Assembly (NCBI GenBank): GCA_903870275.1
Contig: CAIQCK010000121.1
Location: 124,001 to 188,000 of the forward strand
Direction: 5' to 3'
DNA from: an uncultured bacterium
GTDB taxonomy: Bacteria > Verrucomicrobiota > Verrucomicrobiia > CAIQCK01
Length of the DNA stretch: 64,000 nucleotides
Below the pieces are notes generated by a model. That model saw nothing but the letters and a program-made list of their open reading frames with translations, made no database searches and had not been told where the DNA came from. Both the position numbers and the translations under genes were made by a program. This document shows positions 1 through 8,800 of this stretch, piece after piece; the first letter of the stretch is position 1, and each line of letters begins with the position of its first letter.

Positions 1-2
1 AG

Positions 3-62
3 GTGATGAAAGCCGCCGTCACCGTCGGCTTCGAGAAAATCTCCATCGAATTGCGCAAGTGA
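3..62 (+). CDS. C-terminal end of an unidentified protein (partial)
   Basis: The window opens inside a reading frame whose last codons read MKAAVTVGFEKISIELRK followed by TGA at 60-62. The rest of the gene lies upstream of the window, so no function can be given. The frame is chosen because it has no stop from the window edge and ends just before a non-coding gap. It could also be a chance open frame. Confidence 0.35.
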   Translation: MMKAAVTVGFEKISIELRK

Positions 63-167
63 CGCGCCGCCGCGGGCACTTGGCGGGGACGGGCCGTTTG
101 ACTTATGGCCGCCGGTAGTTGACGATAGGGGGTAAACGGAATCACAAAACAGCCGAAGGAGACCATC

Positions 168-662
168 ATGTTGAGCAGTAAAGTAGAGAAGGCGATTAAC
201 AAACAGATCCATCACGAATTCACCACGTCCTATGCTTACCTGGCCCTGAGCGCCTGGTTCGCCAGCCAGAACCTGCCGGGCTTTGCCCACTGGATGCGGG
301 TGCAACACCAGGAGGAACTGACCCACGCGGCGAAGCTGTTCGAGTTCGTCGTGGACCGCGGTGGCCGGGTGGAACTCGAAGCGCTGGGCAAACCGCAGGC
401 CGACTACAGTTCGCCAAAAGACGCGATCTCGGCGGCGCTGAAGCTGGAGCAGACCACCACCGCGCTCATCAACAACCTTTACGGTCTCGGCGCGGAGGAA
501 AAGGACTACGCCACACACAGCCGCCTGCAATGGTTCGTGGACGAGCAGGTGGAGGAGGAGAAGAACGTCGGCGAAATCCTCGCCATGCTGAAGATGGCCG
601 GCGACAGCAAAGGCACGCTGCTGATGCTCGATCACAAGCTCGCCAAACGCGGCAAGTCCTGA
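168..662 (+). CDS. ftnA: Ferritin (non-heme, bacterial FtnA type)
   Basis: This 164-residue four-helix-bundle protein would oxidise Fe2+ at a ferroxidase centre and store the iron as a mineral in a cytosolic 24-mer. Visible ligands fit the family: E17 in HHEFTTSYAYLALSAWF, E50 and H53 in QEELTHA, E94, and Q127/E130 in DEQVEEEKN. The length is normal for FtnA, and no bacterioferritin heme methionine pattern is evident. The start is supported by AAGGAGA at 156-162, a few bases before the ATG. The gene stands alone, followed by a strong hairpin. Iron storage suits a genome rich in heme and Fe-S proteins, but no regulatory link is visible. Confidence 0.93.
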   Translation: MLSSKVEKAINKQIHHEFTTSYAYLALSAWFASQNLPGFAHWMRVQHQEELTHAAKLFEFVVDRGGRVELEALGKPQADYSSPKDAISAALKLEQTTTALINNLYGLGAEEKDYATHSRLQWFVDEQVEEEKNVGEILAMLKMAGDSKGTLLMLDHKLAKRGKS

Positions 663-684
663 GCCGTAACGAGAGTTTTGCAGC

Positions 685-742
685 AACTGGCCGCATCGGC
701 CGGGACAGCGATGTCCGGCCGGTGCGGCCGGTTCTGGTTTTG
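685..742 (+). terminator. Hairpin terminator after ferritin
   Basis: Bases 685-707 and 712-733 form a long inverted repeat around the loop GCGA (708-711). It pairs over about 22 bp with two G-U wobbles and one bulged G. A short T-rich stretch (GGTTTTG) follows. The position 23 bases after the ferritin stop fits an intrinsic terminator. Confidence 0.65.
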
Positions 743-860
743 CGGACGGCGGCGCAGCTTTTGACGATTGACGCCGCGCTTGTTGCGCCGTAGAAAAGAT
801 TCCCATGACCGCTGTAAATCCAGCCGGAACGTGTTCGCGCATATGAAAGGATACCCGCCA

Positions 861-2228
861 ATGAATGGTCCGATGACTCGCAGGGAGCTTCTCCGATATC
901 TTTCCGCCGCTGGATTCGGCACGGCGTTTGCCAGCCGCGCTGTCGCCGACGAACTCGGCGACGCGCCGAAGGGCAAGATACCGGAACTTCAACCCTTTCC
1001 CGTTGTTGACCGGCCGCGTTATCCCGCCACGCTGGTTGGCGGCAGGGTCATCCAGCCCGAGCGGCCGTTGGCGGTGGCGAACGAGACCGACGTGCTGGTC
1101 GTCGGCGGCGGGCCGGCCGGATTCGCCGCCGCCGTCGCCGCCGCGCGCGCGGGCGCCAAGACAACGCTGGTGGAGCGCTACGGCTACTTCGGCGGATTGT
1201 GGACCGGCGGCATCGTGCTCGTGGTCATCAGCACGCACGCCAGGGAAAACGGCGAGATGGTCAAAGTCGTCCGCGGCATCGGCGGCGAATTGTTGGACCG
1301 GCTGGCGAAAGTGGACGGAGGGGTCATCAACCAAGCGCCGGGCAAGTGGAATCCCACGAGCGATCCCGAAGCCACGAAGTTCATGATGGACGAAATGGTC
1401 TGCGAGGCGGGCGTGAAAGTGTTCTTTCACAGTTGGGTCGCCGACGTGGTCATGGACGGCAACGCCATCCGCGGCGTGGTGTTCGAGAGCAAGGCCGGAC
1501 GCCAGGCCATCCTCGCCAAGGTGGTGGTGGACACGACGGGCGACGGCGATGTTTTCGCAGCCGCGGGCGCGGAGCACGAGCAGCGGTTGCACGCCATCGG
1601 CCTCGTGCATCGGCTCGGCAACGTGGACCGGGTTGACATGGAGGAATTGAAGGAGAATGGCGTCAAGTCGTTGGGAAGCGCGGAGCCGCAACCGAGCGTC
1701 AAGTGGGTCAACCTGCGCGGGCCGAGCACGAACGGCCTCGACGTGAACGAGTTGACGCGCCTCGAGTTCGAGCATCGCCGCAAGATTTGGGAGCATGTGC
1801 AGAAGCTCCGCAAAACGTCCGGAGGCGAGTCGCTGTTTCTGTTGCAGGTCGCGCCGCAACTCGGCGTGCGCACGACACGGCTGCTGGCAGGCGTGAAGCA
1901 ACTGACGTTCGAGGAGTTCAAGGAAGGCCGCAAGTTTCCCGACACGATTGCGGTCGGCGGCGGGCAAAAGCCGACACGGTGCGGCTGGCCCATCCCGTAT
2001 GGCACGCTGGTTCCCAAGAAACTCGACAACCTCCTCACCGCCGGCCGGAGCATTTGCGTGGACGCGAAGGTCATCGAAGACATGCGGCTGATCGGCGCGT
2101 GCCTGACGACGGGCCATGCGGCGGGCGCCGCCGCCGCGCTCGCGGTGAAGGACGGTTGCCGTCCGCGCGACGTGGACATCGCCAAACTCCAGAAATTGCT
2201 GACGAGCCAGGGCGCGTATCTCGGCTGA
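861..2228 (+). CDS. FAD-dependent oxidoreductase, Tat-exported
   Basis: This is a 455-residue flavoprotein of the FAD_oxidored family. An N-terminal twin-arginine signal (TRRELLRYLSAAGFG, residues 6-20) predicts folded export to the periplasm. The Rossmann FAD motif is VVGGGPAGFAAAVAAARAG (about residues 80-98), with the ribose-binding glutamate at E105 in LVERYGYFGG. The C-terminal stretch DNLLTAGRSICVD...MRLIGACLTTGHAAG is typical of the family. The frame is open from 768, but ATG 861 is preferred because AAAGGA at 846-851 sits at suitable distance and the Tat signal then begins at once. Another ATG lies at 873. The substrate cannot be read from the sequence. The membrane ferredoxin encoded 19 bases downstream could be a redox partner. 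Confidence 0.85.
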   Translation: MNGPMTRRELLRYLSAAGFGTAFASRAVADELGDAPKGKIPELQPFPVVDRPRYPATLVGGRVIQPERPLAVANETDVLVVGGGPAGFAAAVAAARAGAKTTLVERYGYFGGLWTGGIVLVVISTHARENGEMVKVVRGIGGELLDRLAKVDGGVINQAPGKWNPTSDPEATKFMMDEMVCEAGVKVFFHSWVADVVMDGNAIRGVVFESKAGRQAILAKVVVDTTGDGDVFAAAGAEHEQRLHAIGLVHRLGNVDRVDMEELKENGVKSLGSAEPQPSVKWVNLRGPSTNGLDVNELTRLEFEHRRKIWEHVQKLRKTSGGESLFLLQVAPQLGVRTTRLLAGVKQLTFEEFKEGRKFPDTIAVGGGQKPTRCGWPIPYGTLVPKKLDNLLTAGRSICVDAKVIEDMRLIGACLTTGHAAGAAAALAVKDGCRPRDVDIAKLQKLLTSQGAYLG

Positions 2229-2247
2229 GCCGCGCGCGGGGGGATTC

Positions 2248-3444
2248 ATGGCGACGGCGACGCGGACAGACAACCCATCTCGCAAACTCCGGCTCCTGGG
2301 CCGGTGCGCGGCGCTGGTCCTCGCAACGGCGTTCGCCTTGCAACTCGCGCCGGTTCCGCTGGCGGCGCTGAGTCCCTACGTCGCGCTTGGGTCCGCGCTG
2401 GCCTTGCGGTCGGCGGGCGTGCTCGCCTTGCTGGCGCTGCCCGTGCTGCTGCTGGTTCTTATCAGCCCGCGATGGTTTTGCCGGCGTGCGTGTCCGGTCG
2501 GGCTACTGCTGGATCTGCAAGGCAGGCTTCGACCCTCGGTGACGGCGCGCTGGCTGCGCTGGCCGTTCATTTGCCGGTGGCTCGCGTTGTTGACGCTCGG
2601 CGGCGCGTGCGCCGGGTATCCGCTGTTTCTCTGGCTCGATCCGCTGGCCATTTTCAACGGCTTCTTCAGCGCGTGGCGCCAGCCGCTCACGGTCGCGAGC
2701 GCGTGCGCCGGCCTCGCGCTGCCGGTGCTCGTGGTGGTGGAGTTGTTTCTGCCGAAAGTCTGGTGCGGACGGCTTTGTCCCTTGGGCGGGTTGCAGGAAC
2801 TGCTCGCGCTCGGCGGCCGGCGGCTTCGGCAACTTTTCCGCCGCGAACGTCCCGACCCCGGCCATCCGGCGCGGTTGGGCCGGCGCAGTTTTTTTGTCGC
2901 GTGCATTGGCGCGGCGGCGGGCGCGGCGACGCGGAGCGCGCACGGCGGGACGCCACCATTGCGTCCGCCGGGCGCGGCGGACGAACAACGATTCACCGGC
3001 CTCTGCGTCCGCTGCGGAAGCTGTGTGCGCGTCTGCCCGTCGCGCATCTTGCGGCCCGATTCCTTCGAGCACGGTTTGGCGGGATGGTTCGCGCCGGTGG
3101 TGCGATTTACGGAGGATTACTGCCGCGAAAAATGCCACCGCTGCAACGAGGTTTGTCCCAGCGGTGCCATCGCGCGGCTCACGCTGGCCGAAAAACGCCG
3201 CCGTGTCATCGGCCCGGCGCGGGTGGACCTCGACATCTGCCTGCTCGCCAACGGCCAGGAGTGCACGACGTGTATCCGGGCCTGTCCCTACGAAGCCATC
3301 ACCCTCCAGGAGGTCGCGGGCGGCCTCTCGGCCAAACCGGTCGTGGACCTGGCGAAATGCACCGGCTGCGGCGCGTGCGAACTGGCGTGTCCCACGTCTC
3401 CGCGTCCCGCGATTCGAGTTGTTCCAAAGCCCGGCGTGCTGTAA
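2248..3444 (+). CDS. NapH/NapG-like membrane polyferredoxin (fusion)
   Basis: This 398-residue protein appears to join two proteins usually encoded apart. Residues 1-190 are NapH/NosR-like: several membrane segments and the CxxxCP pairs C78/C82 and C173/C177. Residues 240-398 are NapG/MauM-like, with ferredoxin motifs at C253-C263, C292-C303, C331/C339-C346 and C371-C381. Between them, LGRRSFFVACIGAAAGA (210-226) looks like a leftover Tat signal of the second half. Such proteins move electrons between quinol and periplasmic redox partners. It follows the FAD oxidoreductase by 19 bases, so the two are probably co-transcribed. No napA is visible, so a nitrate role is not implied. Confidence 0.8.
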   Translation: MATATRTDNPSRKLRLLGRCAALVLATAFALQLAPVPLAALSPYVALGSALALRSAGVLALLALPVLLLVLISPRWFCRRACPVGLLLDLQGRLRPSVTARWLRWPFICRWLALLTLGGACAGYPLFLWLDPLAIFNGFFSAWRQPLTVASACAGLALPVLVVVELFLPKVWCGRLCPLGGLQELLALGGRRLRQLFRRERPDPGHPARLGRRSFFVACIGAAAGAATRSAHGGTPPLRPPGAADEQRFTGLCVRCGSCVRVCPSRILRPDSFEHGLAGWFAPVVRFTEDYCREKCHRCNEVCPSGAIARLTLAEKRRRVIGPARVDLDICLLANGQECTTCIRACPYEAITLQEVAGGLSAKPVVDLAKCTGCGACELACPTSPRPAIRVVPKPGVL

Positions 3445-3477
3445 GAATCCGCAGACCTCGGCCGGATTCTTGCGACC

Positions 3478-5076
3478 ATGAAAGCCACGACTTCATCCCT
3501 GCGTGCCGTTTCGAGCCTGCCGCTCGCGGCGGCGTTCCTCATCCTCGGCTTGTTCAACCTGCCGCCATCGTCGCCCGCCGCGCCGCCGCAACCGACGCGC
3601 ACGCCGTTGTTGCGCGCCGTGGACCTCAACGTCGGCGAATCGCAGCAGGTGATGCTCGCCGACGGCTCCACGGCCCGCGTGAAACTTCTCGATCTTCAAG
3701 AGACCCGCGACGCTCTCCGTGACGCCGTCCGCGTCGCGCGCGTCAAGGTCGAGGTCAATGGCAAGACCGCCACGCTCACCTCGGCCAACTACAACCTGCC
3801 GGTCATGGTCGGCGGTGTCCAGGTGGATTGCCCCATCACCAAAGGCTGCAACTCCAACAGCGGCGAAGATTCGTGGGGTTTGCAGAAGGACGCGCGGCTG
3901 CGCCTCTGGTTCGGCGGTTCGACGTGGATAGAGCCGGGCACGTTTGTTTACCCGCTCAAGCAGAAATGGTTTGCCAGCGGCACGCAGATGGCGAACGAAC
4001 CGTGCCACGTGGACGGCGGCGAAGTTCCCGCCAACAAGAAAATCTATTACCACGACAGCCTCGACTTCGGCGGTTGCGAGGGGATGGTCGAGGTGGTCGT
4101 TGCCACCGACGGGCTGGTTGTCTCCGCCGCGAAGCAGACGCTGCCCGGCTACGAAGACACGCCGGTGCGCGAGCGCGGCGACGTCGTTTATGTCCTCGAC
4201 GACCGCGGCTGGTATTATCGCTACAGCCATCTTTGCGAGATTGACGGCGCGATGCGCCCCGGCGCGGCGGTGAAGATGGGCCAGCGCGTTGGCGTGCTCG
4301 GCAAGGAGGGCGCCAGCGGCGGCTGGTCGCATTTGCATTTTGGCATCAAGGGCCGCCAGCCATCCGGCAAGTGGGGCACCGTCGAAGCCTACGCTTTCGT
4401 GTGGGAAGCCTATGTCCGCCAATACGCGCCGAAACTCATCGCCGTTGCCCGGCCTCATCATCTCATCTGGGCTGGCGACAGCGTCACGCTCGACGGCTCC
4501 AAGTCGTGGAGCGTCCCCAAAAGAATCCGCCCCTGCCAGTGGTTCATGGACTTCTTCGGCTGTGTCATGCCAGGCAGAGACATCAACAAAATCCGTTCCT
4601 ACCAGTGGACTTTCACCGATGACAAGACGGCCAGCGGCCCGACCGTGACGCGTCGCTACACCCAGCCCGGCACCTACAGCGAGATTCTCAAAGTCACCGA
4701 CTCCACCGGCACGGTCGCCTATGACTTCGCCGTCGTGCAAGTCCTCGACAAGGGACATCCCGACCAACTGATCCCCTCCATCCAGGCCAGCTACTCGCCC
4801 TCGCTCGACGTGAAGGCCGGCGAGCCGGTCACGTTCAAGGTGCGCACCTTCCGCACCACACACGGCGAGGAGAGCTGGAACTTTGGCGACGGCACCGCAC
4901 CCGTCACAGTCAAATCCGACGGCTGCGTGAAGGCGCTAGCCAAGGACGGCTTTGCCATCACCGAGCATCGCTTCGCCAAGCCGGGCGACTACATCGTCCG
5001 CGTCGAGCGCGCCAACCAGCGCGGCGAGAAGGCCATCGCCCACCTCTGGGTGCAGGTCGGCCCCGCAGCCAAGTAG
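3478..5076 (+). CDS. Secreted M23-type metallopeptidase with PKD-like domains
   Basis: The protein has 532 residues with an N-terminal signal peptide (about 1-35). The central domain carries the M23 zinc-site pattern: H192-x3-D196 in YYHDSLDFGG, H251 in YRYSHL, and H285-x-H287 in WSHLHFGIKG. M23 enzymes cut peptide cross-bridges in peptidoglycan or other glycine-rich peptides. Two PKD/Ig-like modules follow (about 330-430 and 435-530), with the usual YQWTFTDD and ESWNFGDGT cores. They probably help it bind or span the cell surface. It starts 33 bases after the ferredoxin gene but has no obvious functional tie to it. All zinc ligands are present, so it is probably active. Confidence 0.8.
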   Translation: MKATTSSLRAVSSLPLAAAFLILGLFNLPPSSPAAPPQPTRTPLLRAVDLNVGESQQVMLADGSTARVKLLDLQETRDALRDAVRVARVKVEVNGKTATLTSANYNLPVMVGGVQVDCPITKGCNSNSGEDSWGLQKDARLRLWFGGSTWIEPGTFVYPLKQKWFASGTQMANEPCHVDGGEVPANKKIYYHDSLDFGGCEGMVEVVVATDGLVVSAAKQTLPGYEDTPVRERGDVVYVLDDRGWYYRYSHLCEIDGAMRPGAAVKMGQRVGVLGKEGASGGWSHLHFGIKGRQPSGKWGTVEAYAFVWEAYVRQYAPKLIAVARPHHLIWAGDSVTLDGSKSWSVPKRIRPCQWFMDFFGCVMPGRDINKIRSYQWTFTDDKTASGPTVTRRYTQPGTYSEILKVTDSTGTVAYDFAVVQVLDKGHPDQLIPSIQASYSPSLDVKAGEPVTFKVRTFRTTHGEESWNFGDGTAPVTVKSDGCVKALAKDGFAITEHRFAKPGDYIVRVERANQRGEKAIAHLWVQVGPAAK

Positions 5077-5186
5077 CGCCGGTCATCAAGAATTTCTGAA
5101 GAGTGTTCCGGCCCGCAGCGGGTGCGCGCCGGGTATTCGGTCGGCGGCGTCATCATTCATGATCGCCGCGTGAGGCGGGCCAAATT

Positions 5187-5681
5187 TCACTTGGGCACGC
5201 GGCTTGCAGCCCGCCCGCGGCGCAGGACGGCGATGAGATAGGCGACGACAGCGAGGTTCAGGGCGAGGACGATGAATTTTGCCGGCGTCGCGTGATGCCA
5301 GATTTCATAGAGCTCTAACGGCACCAGCGAGATGGTGATGACGGTGGTGAGGTATTCAGCCCAGCGTTTCTCCAGCCACAAGCCGATGCCTTCGGCCGAT
5401 AGCAGCACCGCATAACCCAACGCCACGGCGCTGATGGCCTCCAGCGAGTGCGGTTGCAGCGCGCCGAGCTTGATGAGTAGAAGCCGGATGTAATGCGAAT
5501 GCGCCCGCATCTGCAAGGCGCCCTCCATGTCTCGCACCCACTGGGCCACGTCCTGACTGATCAACGCGTGCGCGGCCAGCGCCACCAGCACCATCAGTAC
5601 GGCCTTCACGAGCTTGAACGCCGCGATGGCTCTCAGCATCGCGTGTTGATGGCTTTGCTTTTTGTTCGGGTCGGCGTTCAC
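5187..5681 (-). CDS. DUF2127-type membrane protein
   Basis: This is a small integral membrane protein. The segment MLRAIAAFKLVKAVLMVLVALAAH and the later ALGYAVLLSAEGIGLWLEKRWAEYLTTV and PLELYEIWHHATPAKFIVLALNLAVVAYL segments match the layout of DUF2127 proteins, whose function is unknown. About four membrane helices are visible. The frame is open up to 5822, but the extra N-terminus is cysteine- and arginine-rich and looks non-native. The true start is probably GTG 5681 or ATG 5639. No clear Shine-Dalgarno site decides between them. Confidence 0.7.
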   Translation of the reverse strand: MNADPNKKQSHQHAMLRAIAAFKLVKAVLMVLVALAAHALISQDVAQWVRDMEGALQMRAHSHYIRLLLIKLGALQPHSLEAISAVALGYAVLLSAEGIGLWLEKRWAEYLTTVITISLVPLELYEIWHHATPAKFIVLALNLAVVAYLIAVLRRGRAASRVPK

Positions 5682-5880
5682 GTGAATCGTTGATTGATCT
5701 GTGTCCACTGCGGCGAGGACGCAGCCGAGACTGTAACGGCGGTTGCAGCCCGCCGCCACGGAAAATCGTCGCGACCCGCAAATGTTTTGGCGAACAGTAA
5801 CGCAAGAACCGATGCTCTGCACCGTTGCGGAGAGGAAATCTCACACATCGCCCCGCATCTCGTGGAGTTTCAAACCAGTG

Positions 5881-8800
5881 TCAGCGTCTGCGGATGAGCA
5901 ACTTCTGGAGGCACAGGTTGCGGTCTTGCGGCGGGCGGTAGGCATCGTTGGTGAAAACGAGTTTGATTTCATGCCGGCCCTCGGCCACATCGGTTTGCAG
6001 CCAATAAGGACGCCACTCCTCGGACCTCAACTCAATCGTGCCGACCTTGGCGTCATCCACCAGCACATCCACGAGTGGATAGACATTGTCCAGCGGCGTG
6101 CCGCGCGCCACCAACTCAAAAGTGTATCGTCCACCGCGAGCAAACTTCGCGCGCACCACCACATGCCCGTTGCTGGCGAGTGTCACGTGATCAGCCGCAC
6201 GGCTGAACTGGCCCGAGAAGGCTCCCTTGGCTTCCTGCATTTCGTCTGAGCCGAGGAGGTCACCGCGTGCGTCTTCAAAATCCGCGCCCAGGGCGGTCAG
6301 CAGCGTCTGGGCGTATTGCAGCGCCTTCCGCGTATTGCGCGACTCGGTGGGCCAGGCGATTTCGTCCACGACGGCACGTCCTTTGCCGATGTCGAACTTC
6401 ACGAGAAACGCGGGCCGACTCAGCGCGACGAATCCTTCCGCGCCCGCCGGCATCCGAACCACAGCGACCTGCTTGACGTGGAGGTTCCGATCTTCCGGCG
6501 GAGCGTAGAAATCATTGATGAAACTGAGCTTGAGCGTGTGTGCGCCGCGTTTTAGTTCACAAGGAGCGGTCAGTGTCATCCACTTGCGGCTGGGGACTGA
6601 CAATACGTCCGCCACTTCGCCGTCCACGGCCACCTCCATAAGCGGCCACAGGCCGGCCGCCGGGTCGCCTTTGGCTGTGACGCTGATGCCGTAACGACCA
6701 TCTTCGGGAATGCGGATATCTTGCGTCGCGGAACCGTCGGTGAAAAAAGTGAGTTGTTGGCCGTCGGTTTGCGCGTTCTTTTTGTCATAGGCCATTTCTG
6801 ACGCGTTCAACTGTTGAATACCCGCCCCGATCAGCCCGCGCGACACGAGGGCATAGTCGGCCACGCCGTCGGCCAGCGGCGTGCGCTCTTCACTGGAGTC
6901 TTCATGTTTGCCGAGCCAGTTGAGCGATTCCCATGTGCAGGCAGCCGTCAATGGATCGGCCCGGTTCAGCCAGCGGACGTGGCCGCGATGCGACTGGAGC
7001 GCTGCGCTCTTGGGGAAGATGGCGTTGAGCTTTTCCATGTCAGCGGGAGTGAGACTTTGAAAGATCGCGCTGCCGCCGCCCTCGATCCAAGAGCGAATTT
7101 TTCCCTGTTGCGCGGTAATTTCCGCACCGCTGCCGCAGATGATCATCAGCCCGTAGCGCGCGAGATCGGCGCTCGCCAGCTTGCCGGTCAGGTCGTCACT
7201 TCGCAGCCGAAGCGTCGCGAGCAATTGCTTGAAGTCGGCAGCATCCGAGATCACGCACGTGGCGCGAGTGTCAGGCGCGAACGCCGCCAGATAGTCGAGC
7301 GTGTTTTGAAGCAACTGTTGGGCGACCGGTTCGGTCGCAGCTTTCTCCAACAGTCGAAGCTGGCAGAGGACCATCGTGCCTTTGCCGCGCGGCAACTCGA
7401 CGAGCGGCGCGTGTGACAGGCCCGAACCGCTGCCGGAAACGATGATAGGCCGGCAGCCGCCGCTGGTCGGGCACAGCAGTTCATTGGTAGAGACGCCGTG
7501 ATCGCCGCGCCAGAATTTCAAATCGTCGGCGCCGACGCCGCGAAGAATCAGATGAGTTGCCATCTGGCCGAAAGTGATCGTCGAAGCGTAGTCGCTCAAC
7601 GATGCGGACAGGAGATTTCCGGGATACTCTTGCTGCTGGAGCACGAGCACGCGCCCGCCGTTGCGAACGAAGGCATCGAGCCGCTCGCGGTCGGGGTTGC
7701 TCTGGCCGACGATGTGCTCGCCGGCGGGCTGCGTTGCGGCTTTCAGCACGCGCTCGCCGACGATGAGCACGTCAGCACTATCGGGCGTCTCGGCCAGCGA
7801 GGTGATTTTGGTGAAAGCGAGGCCTTTGGCCGTAAAGCACGCTTCCGTTGTGCCGATGGGGTCATACAGCGCGAGCCGGCACCCCGCCGGCACGGTCAGC
7901 CTGGCTCGGGGATGGATGCGGTAAGACTTTGTGTTCTCGAAACAAACACCGCGACCTTCACACCGGAGCGTGACTTTGAACTGCGCGTCGGCCGGCTCGG
8001 TCACGGATGGCGCGCGGAATCGAACGGCAATCACCTGATGCTCGGCGGAACCAAGCCGCAAGTGTTGCCGGCCCTGTGCCGTTGGCTTGCCTCCGCAGAT
8101 GAGACTCCATGCGACCGTGAAATCGCCGCCGGCGAAGGTGTCGTTATACGCAACGAGCGTGCGGCAGACCTCGTCGCCTGCGTAGAAGCGCGAGTCGTAT
8201 TCTTTCACGAACACGGCATTGGGTTCGAAACAGTCGTGCACCGCGGCCCACAAGGGATTTTTCTCCCGCGCGAGCACACCGCCCGGCCCTTCGAACATCG
8301 TCCACGGGCAGATGCCGCTGACGCCATGCCAGCGGTAAGCCTCGATCTGCATCCGCCACGCGCTGGCCTTCGCCAGGGTGTGAGACCCGTCGAGGTTGGC
8401 ATAGGTTTGGTCGCCGCAGAAAACTGTGTCCGCGTCGCTGTTTCGCGGCGGCGCATACATGAACTCGCCGATGTAGAGCGGCTTGCGGCGGTCCCATTGC
8501 CATCGTTCGCGCTCGTCGTCCACAAGCGGGCGATGCATCGGAATTTCACCATCCATCCAGTAGCAGCAGTTCGGATACTGGTTGACGTGTGGATATTCGG
8601 GCCAGGGGTAGTGCAACCCGAGCACGTCGGCGGCGCCGCGCGGGTCGAGATCGGCCTCGTAAGTGATCAAGCGTGTCGGGTCCCATTGTTTGACACGATG
8701 GCCCATGTCGGCCAGACCGTCTTTGGCAACCGGCGATTTAGGGCCGAAGGTGGCGCAGTGGAGGATTTCATTTTCGAGGCTCCACATCACGACCGAGGGA

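Noticed and set aside
45..58. TGCGCAA-containing match to the 14-bp activator element near the window start
   Set aside because: Only 10 of 14 bases match, there is no partner 22 bp upstream, and no TGGCAC about 88 bp downstream. It lies in coding sequence.
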